Below, piece after piece: positions 1 through 10,900 of a stretch of DNA of 64,000 nt. The stretch comes from Sarocladium kiliense (taxonomy: Eukaryota > Ascomycota > Sordariomycetes > Hypocreales > Sarocladiaceae): positions 1 to 64,000 of the forward strand of contig JAUZTG010000013.1 of the NCBI GenBank assembly GCA_030734395.1, read 5' to 3'. Made by a program: the position numbers and the translations under genes. The notes under the pieces were generated by a model. That model was not told where the DNA came from. It saw only the letters and a program-made list of their open reading frames with translations, and made no database searches. How positions within the stretch are numbered: position 1 is the first letter of the stretch; each line of letters begins with the position of its first letter.

Positions 1-1240
1 CAAGAGGTCTAAAGGTCGGGCAGGCTAGAAGAGGTGCTTAGAGGCGTTGGCGTCTTGAACTTCACATCAAGCTTTGAAAGAACAGATTCCGGGTTATAGG
101 GTAAAAGCCCTGCGCCCTGGAAACCCCCTAGGATGTTCTTTTCTATGAATGCCTTCTGAAAAGCGCTGAAAAACGCTGGAAAGAAGTCTTCCTTTGAGAT
201 GTGGGTTGTACCTACGCGTATCTTCTCCTTAATTTCTTATCCATAGGCTTTCTTGAGCGGCCCAAAACAACCAATATCGAGTGGCTGAAGTATGTGAGAT
301 GAATGAGGAGGCATATAAAGCGGGATAATGTCCTTCTCTTTGTAGTAGCTATCGAATTCAATGGATTGGTGACTTTTATAGCCATTTAGCACAAGGAGCC
401 GATATTTACCAACTGCGCGTGATTAAGTATGCTTCTCAAAATGCCGAATCCATTCTAGACTAATTTCATTTATTGTCTAGCTGTTTAGAGATATTGCGAT
501 AACCCAGTCGGGTAATAGAGGGCTGTCTTTATACTAGCTAGAGAGGTGATATTAGCTGGCAACGATAATGAACGGCGGGACGCAGAACCCTTTCCCCCTA
601 ACGCCCTGAATCATAGTTGCCCATTCTTGATTACCAGGCTGTATTAGTTTCGCGTTTAAAACTCGTTCTGAGCTTGTAACTACCATGCCGGCCGAGATAA
701 CGCCCATCTGAAAGCCGGTCTCATCAAAGTTATAGATATCGTCGTCTGCGATGCCATATTTCGCGATTGTGTTCTCCACAAGAGAGAACCATGCATTTAT
801 CGCGGCTAGATCTTCGTATAAGGCTCTTCTATAGTCGTATCTCCGAACTTGACGCGTCTTGAGCTTCTCATAGCGCACAATAAAGCGATATAGCCAGCGG
901 GTGCTAACTGGTGGCGCGCCACGCGCTGTAAGCAGAAGATTCGCTATTATATCCACACCACTGATCCGAGGGGAGCATAATCGCGAATCTAAATTAATTA
1001 TTCTCTTAATAATTACCTTCTCTTCTAGCTCTGTTAGTTTCGTAGAGTTAGGCGGGCTATCGCGTCGTGGAGTCATGCTATTAAGTCGGCGGCCTAGTGT
1101 TGCGCGGCTAACTTTGTAGATCTTTGCAGCGCTTCGAATACTTAAAGATGGGTCTTTTTAGATAGCTTAAAGAGCTAGGTTGATACTGGCGTCTTTATAG
1201 GGCGTTTCTATGATTTATAGAGGAGAAAAGGGTAATGAAA
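1..1240 (-). mobile_element. Fot1/pogo-type (Tc1-mariner superfamily) transposase relic, cut by the window edge
   Basis: Read on the minus strand, this stretch gives successive pieces of a fungal pogo/Fot1-like DDE transposase. First comes a degraded helix-turn-helix start (about 1230-1080). An intact 174-codon block (1076-552) follows, carrying the first catalytic Asp in an NFDETGF motif. After that, C-terminal fragments appear in shifted frames down to base 1. At about 402-375 the second catalytic motif reads LVLNGYKSH where the family normally has LVLDGHESH, so the catalytic Asp is Asn (codon 386-384). The block ending LQPLDIGCFGPLKKAYG (about 290-240) carries the third Asp region and is followed by a stop. 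Several in-frame stops interrupt the rest. The copy is therefore inactive by both frame and active site. Family assignment is from recalled motif resemblance. Confidence 0.8.
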
Positions 1241-1269
1241 GGTTGAAGAGTGGATTATTGCGATGAGGT

Positions 1270-1299
1270 GGCTCACTCGGTGACATGGCTCACTCGGTG
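1270..1299 (+). repeat. two direct copies of GGCTCACTCGGTG
   Basis: GGCTCACTCGGTG occurs at 1270-1282 and again at 1287-1299, just outside the start of the transposase relic. Tandem terminal motifs at this position could mark the right end of the transposon, but the other end lies outside the window, so this is inference. Confidence 0.6.
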
Positions 1300-1392
1300 T
1301 ACAAGTACGTTATACTAAATAAGCTTATATTAATTAAGATATAGTAGTATAGATAATAAGTATAGTCTATGTTTATGTTAGTTAAAAAATCT

Positions 1393-1434
1393 AGTTAGTA
1401 AACTGTAGTTAGTAAACTGTAGTTAGTAAACTAT
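1393..1434 (+). repeat. 14-bp tandem repeat, three copies
   Basis: The unit AGTTAGTAAACTGT is repeated at 1393-1406 and 1407-1420, and at 1421-1434 with one change (GT to AT at the end). It lies within the AT-rich block. Confidence 0.85.
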
Positions 1435-1529
1435 AGTTGGTATAGTTAGTAGTTACTATACTAAGTACACTATTAACTGTAGTTCAGTAACTATATTAGT
1501 TAGGAATTAATTACTACAGTTACTAACTA

Positions 1530-1921
1530 CAACTCACTTTCACAAGCCTGGCAATGACTCATCAGTAATCTCTTACTCATGAGATAACCTAATACTAAGT
1601 ATATATTTATTGTGTATCAAGATTAGCTTCTTTATAGTGAGAGTGTAATATTGCTACCAGCTTCTAGTCTATAGCCTAAATCCCGAATCAGAACCAGCAA
1701 TAGCAACCAACAGTACATGTTTTGCAATTTATTTGTTAAATTAATAAGTTATTAGTAATATATCTACTTACTTAAGTTATAAGTTACTAAACTTGATAAT
1801 GTTAACATGTAACTCAAAACACTATCCTGGCTCTTCTGTATTAAGTAGTTAGCTCACCATGCATAAGTAATTCAGATTCAATCAGCCAGTGGCTTATAGC
1901 CAGGCTTGTGAAAGTGAGTTG
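1530..1921. repeat. 391-bp segment bounded by a 23-bp perfect inverted repeat (MITE-like)
   Basis: The 23-mer at 1530-1552, which begins CAACTCACTTTCACAAGCC, is present as its exact reverse complement at 1899-1921. Outside these cores the flanks (TGTAGTTAGTAACTGTAGTA read outward on the left, TGTGGTTAGTAGTTAGTAGTA on the right) remain similar, so the inverted repeat probably extends imperfectly by 40-50 bp. The interior has no transposase ORF. A third partial core, TTCACAAGCCTG, lies at 2009-2020 in the left-hand orientation. A non-autonomous inverted-repeat element is the simplest reading; a clear target-site duplication was not identified. Confidence 0.65.
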
Positions 1922-2974
1922 TGGTTAGTAGTTAGTAGTAATTATTAATTACTGTACTTAGTATATGTACTGATTAATATAGTTAGGGGTTACTAATTCC
2001 GTGACTAATTCACAAGCCTGCTTATAGTACATGATGTATTTGCTGATGATTTCCTGGCTCGAACGACCTACCAATCTATCTCTGTATCTGAACTTAGTTG
2101 CATATTATTAGCAACCTAGATCTCGGTACGTTTGTTACCTAGTCACTCAAGTAACGAATGTCATGGGTCTTTCTATGTATTTGATTTGGAAATGTCATTG
2201 TTGTGAGCATTCGGTTGGTTAGGACGCTGGTATCGTGTGGGAGAATACAGCTTTCTGACATGATGTCCCTGTGCAAGGTCTCTGAGCCAGAAGACTTGTC
2301 TTCGCTGCCTCACACAGCTGACAAGCTCAAAGTCACTGCTGCCACGGCTTCGCGTGCGGCGCGCAGTAACTTATGAGAATGACAAGCGATGTGTGAGTGA
2401 GACCTCTGAAATCATGTTCGCACATACGCTATCAAAGAGACTTGAGTCCTGCGCTACCTGTCGGTGGTCTACTTTTGACGCTGCGTATGCGACTGGATAT
2501 ATACCCTGACCCACCTCCAGCCCTCCTTTTCTGACATCCATGCCCAGCCGGAAGATATGTTTCATCTCCCAAATATTTTGCTTGATGGCATCTGACACTC
2601 GCCTTGGTCTACTGACGTTCTGGAAGACTGATGGACTGGTTCCCGTTTGCTCCACATGTACGTGGCTTCAGCAGGACTTCTGAAACAGGGTTTAGGGTAG
2701 CCAGATAATGCTGTATGGGCGACAGCGAGCTCGCGCCAGCCCGCCCCACTTTCTCCTTGGATTAACGGTGACCTGTCCCAATCGAAGCTCCTACCACAGC
2801 TCTGGCTCTTCCATACGTACATCATTCCCGAAACCTCACTGCGCCGAAACCTCAACAGGCTCTTTTTGCGCGACTCTTCCACACACGCAAGAGTACTACC
2901 TTCAGGAACCAGCTATCTAGCTTCAACTGTTGGTCAAGTCGCAACAAGACTTTGCCTATCTGGCTGACCTGGCC

Positions 2975-5636
2975 ATGGACTACGAAGCGCTCAAGGAGCA
3001 ATGGAGCGAGGTGGAGGATCGCGATGGCGTTCGCCTGAGCTGGAACGTTCTTCCAAGCTCTCGCATGGTATGGATGGTGGTATTGCTCAACCCTGCATCG
3101 CTGACATCAGAGTAGGAAGCTTCTCGACTTGTCGTTCCGATCGGAGCCCTCTATACACCACTGAAAGAGAAACCGGACACTCCCCTGCTCCAGTTCGAGC
3201 CTGTGACCTGCAAACAGCCGTGTCGATCTGTACTCAACCCCTTCTGGTGAGGCCCTGTACACCTTCTGGCTCGATGCCGCATTCGATAGCAGCGAAAGTG
3301 CTAACCATCTAGCAGTCAAGTCGACGTCCGCGCTCGTGTCTGGATATGCCCATTCTGCCTCTCGAGAAACCAGCTACCTCCGCACTATCGTGACATCACA
3401 GCAAATGCGATCCCTCCCGAGCTACACCCTTCCAACACGACGATCGAATACCGGCTCTCTCGCCCTGCTCCCGCCCCTCCAATCTTTCTATATGTTGTGG
3501 ACATGTGTCAGGAAGAGGACAGTCTCTCAGCGCTGAAAGAGTCATTGGTTATGAGCCTGAGCTTGCTCCCAGAAAACGCGCTGGTCGGATTAATTACCTT
3601 TGGCACCATGGTGAGTTTGCATCATACAGATTCCCACTGTACTTGTTATTGACTCCACCAAGGCTCAAGTACACGAGATCGGATACGAAGAGTGCGCCAA
3701 GTCGTATGTGTTCCGTGGAAGTAAGGACTACACCGCGAAGCAAGTGCAGGAAATGCTAGGACTTTCTTCCTCAGGGCTCAGGCCAGGCATGCAGCCGCAA
3801 CAGGGACGGCCCATGCCAGGTGGTGCAGCGTCTAGGTTCCTTCTGCCAGTGCAGCAAGCCGAATTCCAGTTGACCAAAGCCTTGGAAAACCTCCAGAAGG
3901 ATCCCTGGCCTGTGGCAAACGACAGACGTAATCTTCGATGCACAGGTGTTGCGCTCAGTGTAGCAGTCGGACTCATGGAGTCCTCCTTCCAGAATGCAGG
4001 TGGCAGGATCATGCTTTTTGCAGGTGGTCCTGCTACCGAGGGACCTGGAATGGTTGTTGGACCTGAGCTGAGGGAGCCGATCCGATCGCATCATGATATC
4101 GACCGGGATAACGTGAAGTACTTCAAAAAAGCGTTGAAGGTATGGTCGCACATGGCTTCTTGACACTGAAGAGTCGCTGACATCTCACACATAGTTCTAT
4201 GACGCCCTGGCTAAGCGGACTGCTCATAACGGGCACATCATTGATATATTTGCTGGTTGCCTTGACCAGGTTGGGTTGCTAGAGATGAAGAACTTGTGCA
4301 ACTCTACAGGCGGACATATGATCCTGACCGACAGCTTCACGTCGTCGATGTTCAAGCAGTCATTTGTCCGAATCTTTGAGAAGGATGCTGACGACAATCT
4401 TCTGATGGGCTTCAACGCCGTGTTGGAAGTACTCACCACGAAGGAGCTGAAGGTCACTGGGCTGATCGGTCATGCTGTGTCTCTCAACAAGAAGTCCGTT
4501 TCGGTGGGAGAAACCGAGGTTGGCATTGGCAACACATGCTCGTGGAAGATGTGTGGCATTGATCCGAAAGCCAGCTACGGTATCTACTTCGAAATTGCTA
4601 GCCAAGGACCCTCACCGCATCAACAAGCTCCCCAAAAGGGCATGATGCAGTTCCTGACGTATTACCAACATTCGTCTGGGCAGTTCCACCTCCGAGTAAC
4701 TACGGTCGCACGCAACCTGAGTGGCCCTGCCGGCGATCCAGCTATTGCGCAGCAATTTGATCAGGAGGCGGCTGCAGTTCTGATGTCGCGCATCGCAGCC
4801 TTCAAGGCAGAAGTCGATGATGGCCCCGATGTCCTACGCTGGGTTGATCGCATGCTTATCCGCCTGTGTTCGAGATTTGCCGACTATCGTAAAGACGACC
4901 CATCGTCTTTCCGTCTAGAGAAGAACTTTACACTTTACCCTCAGTTCATGTTCCACCTCAGACGCAGTCAGTTCCTACAAGTCTTCAACAATTCACCAGA
5001 CGAGACTGCCTTCTACCGCCACGTACTGAATCATGAGGACGTCAGCAATTCGCTCGTCATGATACAGCCAACTCTGGACTCGTACACTTTCGATCAGGAT
5101 GGCGGCCAGCCTGTACTTCTGGACTCTGCATCCATTCAGCCAACGCATATCCTTCTTCTCGACACCTTCTTCCACATTCTCATCTTCCATGGCGAGACAG
5201 TTGCAGAGTGGCGGAAAGCAGGCTATCAAGACCAGGAAGGCTACGAGAACTTCGCCGGCCTGCTGGAACAACCCAAGCAGGATGCCCGAGTACGCACAAT
5301 CCGAATGCCCTTGAGAGTACGTTACGCGGCTAACATTCACGATGTAGGATTTGATTACCGACCGCTTCCCCCTTCCACGCTTCATTGTGTGCGATGCTGG
5401 CGGATCACAAGCACGTTTCCTCCTGTCGAAACTGAACCCTTCCACCACTCATACCTCCGGGCCGTATGGTGGTGTGGGCGCAACCACCGCCCAAACCATT
5501 TTCACAGATGATGTCTCACTGCAAACATTCATGGATCACTTAATGAAGTAAGTTATCTCAAGCCTCGGAGACTGAGAACTGCCGAAGAATGGAACTGACA
5601 ACACGATTCAGGCTCGCCGTAAGCGGTACGAATTGA
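2975..5636 (+). CDS. SEC23: Sec23, COPII coat GTPase-activating subunit
   Basis: Sec23 pairs with Sec24 in the inner COPII coat, where it stimulates Sar1 GTP hydrolysis and drives vesicle budding from the ER. Seven exons: 2975-3067, 3116-3246, 3313-3610, 3663-4139, 4195-5289, 5348-5547 and 5612-5636, giving 772 aa, the usual size. The protein begins [20 protein letters not shown]. It has the zinc-finger cysteines around CKQPC and WICPFC, the trunk ([18 protein letters not shown]), the helical domain with [19 protein letters not shown], and the C-terminal gelsolin-like part ([41 protein letters not shown]). All six introns are GT-AG. The start is the first in-frame ATG that gives the conserved N-terminus. 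RPL12 follows on the same strand 314 bp downstream. Confidence 0.97.
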
Positions 5637-5950
5637 GCTGGACATAGCTGACTTGTGTTTCGCACTGGGCCGGACTGCTGCTTTGCCTTCACCTGAAAGC
5701 TTCAAGAGACCTTGTTGTTCTACAGCGTCAATAGCAACGTCAATAAATTAGAACTTCCTGAGGGCCCACTCTAATGCGTACTTCCTGCACGTGATACCTG
5801 ATAAGATAGGTAGGGCACGTTAGTGGGGCACCACAAAAACAATCCGCTACCGTGCCGCCTTACCTTCACCATCCTTCCACGCCAAATTTCAACATCGAAA
5901 AAAAAAAACGACACGCAAACCACGAGCCTCTGTCGTCAAAACAAGTCACA

Positions 5951-6659
5951 ATGCGTGAGTCGCAACGTCTATGAAGCATGATATTCTCTAACCTTTGCTT
6001 ACAGCGCCCAAGTTCGATCCCAACGAGGTCAAGGTGATGTATGTTTCCCTGACTCTCTACCCTGCCATCTTAGACTGACAGCTCTTGCAGCCACCTCCGT
6101 GCCACTGGTGGCGAGGTTGGTGCCTCCTCGGCTCTTGCTCCTAAGATTGGTCCTCTTGGTCTCTCGCCGAAGAAGGTCGGAGAAGATATTGCGAAAGCCA
6201 CTGGCGACTGGGTACGCTGGATCATCCCTTCGGCTGCGATTGACAGCTAACACCAGACACAGAAAGGCTTGCGCGTGACTGTCAAGCTCACCATCCAGAA
6301 CCGTCAAGCCGCCGTTTCCGTTGTCCCGACTGCTTCCTCTCTTATCATCAAGGCCCTCAAGGAGCCCCCGCGCGACCGCAAGAAGGAGAAGAACATCAAG
6401 CACAACAAGTCCGTCAGCCTCGATGAGATCATCGAGATTGCCCGCACGATGCGCTACAAGTCTTTCGCGAAGGATCTCAAGGGTACCGTCAAGGAGATTC
6501 TCGGCACTGCTTACAGTGTTGGTTGCCAGGTTGATGGCAAGCCTCCCCGCGTGATCATCGAGTCGATTGACAGCGGTGACATTGACAGTATGTTTGGACT
6601 CCTCATGCCACACACCAGCTACGGGCCTTTCGCTAACACTCCCAGTCCCGGAGGAGTAG
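5951..6659 (+). CDS. RPL12: 60S ribosomal protein L12 (uL11)
   Basis: This is a ribosomal stalk-base protein that binds 25S rRNA in the GTPase centre. Five exons, 5951-5954, 6005-6038, 6091-6211, 6263-6587 and 6646-6659, encode 165 aa, the standard length. The first exon is only 4 nt (ATG plus C). Recognisable blocks are MPPKFDPNEVKVIHLRATGG, LAPKIGPLGLSPKKVGEDIA, the KGLRVTVKLTIQNRQA strand and the C-terminal SIDSGDIDIPEE. High intron density close to the start codon is common in fungal ribosomal protein genes. A short A-run at about 5898 lies in the leader. The annotation is firm; only the transcription start is unknown. Confidence 0.97.
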
Positions 6660-7904
6660 ATCAGCTTCATCTAGTGCACAACGAGACTTGGTTCACAGGG
6701 CTGGCAGTCCTGACCAATTGTCGAGCTCCGTCACGCTTAACGATCAATCTTGAGGATTGCTTCACCAAGCAGTGCCAATCGTTCCCAATATACGATTGCC
6801 GCTGTAACTTCTTGACCGGGTGCCTTCGTGAAACTGTGTGCCAGATGTACCTCACCTTGACTCACTCCGAAAGTTATCCTACTACCTCGGTGGTAACTTT
6901 CTATTTTTGTCCAAGGAAGATTGATTCATGACCCTATACTCACCGCGACACCCTTTAGGTGTGGAGGTCCACTAAAGAGGCCTACATATTTGTCCACTGA
7001 TTCCTTTCCATTGAGATTAGATTATACTTGGTTGGAAAATGCCATCGTGCATCTTGTAGTGAGCTGACGCCGTCAAGTTGGGTAATCCCGGCGCGGCAAC
7101 ATGTACTAGTAGGCAACTACGAACGCGGTCGGCGATGCAGACGGAACTATATAGTCAACAATTGATCAGCGCTTCTTGTGTGACAGAGCACGTACCGCCG
7201 TGACGATGATCACTCGAGATAACTGTTTCTTCCAGGCAGTACCGTTGCAGAGCTACCCCAAGATGTGGCATGGCTATTGACTAAATGCACGACTGGACAG
7301 TTGCGACGGCACACCGGAGCCTGTCAAACCACGTTCTACTTACGCCCGCTTTAGGCGCTCAGCTGATCCTTCTGCGAAGCGTTGTGCGAAGCGTTGTCCT
7401 GTATGCTTCGCCCTGGCCACTCAGGCGCTGCCAAACAATGTGATGTGGCTGGTCCTACAATCTGTTTGGGTGAGGGTACAAGGTTGTCTTGGCCAACGTG
7501 CAAAGCACACCACCACCAGCTAAGCGCTAGAATGTTGGTTGATAAGGGGCCGTGGGCTGACACCACATCAGCTTGCCTCTCCACGCAACACCTCCATGGT
7601 GTCTCCCATCATCGTTGCTTCCATCAATCATTCCCGCAAGTCGATCCGATATCATCTTCCAACCCGACGCTCACCAGGGCGACAAGGGTCGCGCGCCCAC
7701 GAGCCTTCTTCAACGTTTCGAGTCGGCCGCTCTGGCCAGTCTTTCCTGACGAACGAGGCCCCCGATGCTGGGCAATCGCCCCCGCAGGCCATGCTTCTTC
7801 GTTGAGCGGGCAATGTTTTGCTCTTGATTTTATGGCGTTATCTCTCTGTTCAATCGCGTGGGATTGTCTCATCTGAGACGGGCACTTGGCCCGACGACCC
7901 TACT
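6660..7904. other. intergenic: RPL12 3' side and OGT 5' flank
   Basis: About 1.2 kb without a recognisable gene. ORFs of 60-160 codons in this interval overlap in several frames, resemble no family I know, and probably belong to the OGT promoter and leader. No clear repeat was seen. Confidence 0.5.
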
Positions 7905-10900
7905 ATGCTGCCTCAGCTCCAAATGCATCCTCCGATGCCTTCTACCCCGAGCCCTCAACATCATCGCCACTACCTCAACTTCCCTGTCCATGGCCAGCCA
8001 GACAACCGTCACAACCTCATACACGTCTCTTCTGCCCTTTCTTTCCCGATCCGAACCTCGCAACATGGCAGCTCTTTTTTTACGAACCCGGCGATCCCTG
8101 CTTACTCCGAGCATCGTCTCCGTCGCAAGACTCCGAACGGCACGATTGACGCTGCGTACGATGCATCTCCGCTACAACGTACAGATGGGCCACCGCCTTA
8201 CAAGCAGATGGCCCTTCCACCGTCATCACTGCTTCCGTCCCAGTCACCCAATACGCCTGTCCATCCTTTCAGTGGCACACCAGCCGCAAATACTGGACTA
8301 ACTCCAGGAAGCGGCATGTATGATGGGCGATCTACGCCCTGGCTTTGGAGCCATCCTCAAGGACTGGCTTCGGCCCTCAATGCCGGGCTGCCAACCCAGA
8401 TGTGGGATTACTCGTCAGGACTGCACGAAGACTTTCCTCACACGGCAGTGCAGCCTGTTCTCCGAGCAAACGAGTATAATGTCCGCGCGTTTTGTCCCCC
8501 GCCAATGCCTCCGACGTCAATCTTGCCGTTTGGCCAGCTTGAGTGGCCCGTGACTAATTGGCATGGAGATGCCTATCGGGCCTCTTCGCTTGGAACTTTT
8601 TGCCATGTTCCCTGTACGCCTTCCGTGTCGACAGCTCATCCTTTCGCTGATTATGCACCCACTACGCTTGATACATGGCCAGCGCAGGCCCTGCCTTTCC
8701 CCCCTGGAACGTCGTACATGCCGATGGCTGCGATTGACAATCGGCTTGGTGACGCAAGCCAAACCCCCAATTCTGGATCGATGCTCCCACAGCCCGGATT
8801 TCGGGACAAAGTATTGGCACAGGCTCATGCTTATTACATGGAGCTCTTATCCTACACCCAAGCCACCCGGAAGAATGCGCAAAACAAGGACGGTCAATCT
8901 GCACGGAACTCTGTCAATCTTTTCCTGTATCCCAAACCCCCGAATCCTTCGCATCGGCAGTCCTTTGGTACCGGGAGTCTCTCGAACGATGCATCTTACG
9001 CCCTCCCTGGTGGCCCTGGGAGTTGTCCTGCATCGGTCAATTCCTCCGTCGCTGGTCGCTATGTCACTGGACACGGCTCTAGCTTTGCGACCACTGGATA
9101 CCACAACACAACAGGCTACCAAAGCGGCCTGTCGAAACTCAACTCGCGGTGGTGCAATGAGTCGTCAAACATGTTCACCCCGCGCCACGGCAGTACGCCT
9201 GCAGATAACGCCTCGGCATCACTTGACGTTATCACAAGCCTTTGCGAGCAAAGCGGCTGGAAATGGACCGAAGGAATGCTTCTCGGAGGCTGTTTGCTCT
9301 ATGCTTTAGGGCGCTACAACGAAGCATTCAAATGGTTTTCAAGGGTTTTCGCTATAGACCAAGGGTATGTAAACTTCAGCTCGCAACTCGCAACTCTGCT
9401 AATGAAGATCTTGCAACAGGCATGTTGAGTCCATCACCAATGCCGCGGCCACATTATACTGCATGGACCGTCAACAGGAAGCTGAGCAGTATTGGCTTCG
9501 CGCAGTCCGGATGAGGCCCAGTTACCTCGAAGCAGCCGAACACCTGGTTGGGCTTCTCTACCGCAAACGTAGCAAGGATGCCATTGAAGTCGTCAATTTT
9601 GTTCAAGAGATGCTCCGAATGCCCCAATCTAGGGCGAATCAAGAAAGTCTTGGTGTATCATCGATTGTCACCTTGAGTTCGCTCGATGATCGTCAATCGA
9701 CACAAACCTCGCCGTCGCATCCCATGGAGAGCACTCATGATCAGCAGAGCTCCAACGCTCCTGGATTCGGCTCTAGTGGCTATGCATTGCCCGGAAGGGA
9801 GAATGGAAGAATGCTGGCTCTCGTGCACGCCAAAGCTACAATGCTCTACGGCCTCAAGGATGTCAACCGCGCTGCTGAGGCCTTCGAAGAAGCTGTGTCG
9901 ATTAGTGTTGGACGGAAGATGAGAGATGTTCATCATCTAGTTCGCTGCATTCGGACCGCGTTGATGCCCTCGGCAAATAAGCCACTCCACTCTCAGCAAT
10001 CTGCCCGGAAGCCCGTCGGACAGCCACTACTTTTGACACCAGACAAGGCTCGACAGACTGCGCGGCTGTTGTTTTCTGGGACTGGCGAGCTACCTGGTCT
10101 GAAGCTCGTTGCGAATGGTCCTTCCAAGCGTGCAGCGACGCAAACGACAAGTAATTCACTTTTATCCTTAGCCAAGATCTTCCAGGATGCGATTTCGCAC
10201 GGTGGCGCCGCGCCTCATCTTCTCCGGTGTCCGCCTGGTATCGGTGATATCCTTGCGCTCTACTATCTTTCATTGTCTCTACAGGAAAGCCCATCAACCG
10301 CCAATAATGTGGGGATTCTCCTCGCGGGCGTTCAACCTGAGGCCCCGACTCAAACATCGCAGGTATTAGACGGTTTCGGCTTCCCCTCAGTGCCTGGAGT
10401 GGTTCCTGGCAGCGGACTTGCATTAGCCTTGGCCTACTACCAATATGGGCTGCGTCTGGATTCCAAGCATGTACACCTTCACACAAACCTTGGTAGCTTG
10501 CTCAAAGACATCGGACAACTGGATCTCGCCATTCAGATGTACGAGCAGGCTGTCTCGTGCGACAGCACTTTCGACATTGCTTTAACCAACCTGGCAAATG
10601 CCGTGAAGGACCGAGGTCGGATACAAGACGCCATTACGTATTACAAAAGAGCCGTTCAGTCGAATCCAGACTTTGCAGAAGCCGTCTGCGGCTTGTTCAC
10701 TGCCCTGAATTCCGTTTGTGATTGGCGGGGTCGTGGAGGCGTAATCTTGCCGGATCGGAGTTACGATCGTTGGCATGTCGATGAAGATGGTGTTCTCGTC
10801 GATTCACGCGCACGACGTCAATCCAGTGGCCTCACACATCGAGTCACAGAGATAGTCAAACATCAGCTCGATGAGGCCTCCCGGTGGGGGTTGCATACAC

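Larger units (their letters stand above)
1241..2974. other. AT-rich repeat block, then ordinary DNA upstream of SEC23
   Basis: From about 1300 to 2040 the sequence is strongly AT-rich and built largely of variants of TAGTTAGTAA, unlike the near-balanced composition of the rest of the window. No ORF of note is present, and the repeats inside are listed separately. From about 2100 composition returns to normal. 2100-2974 is the presumed 5' flank and leader of SEC23; the overlapping short ORFs there look like chance reading frames. Confidence 0.6.
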
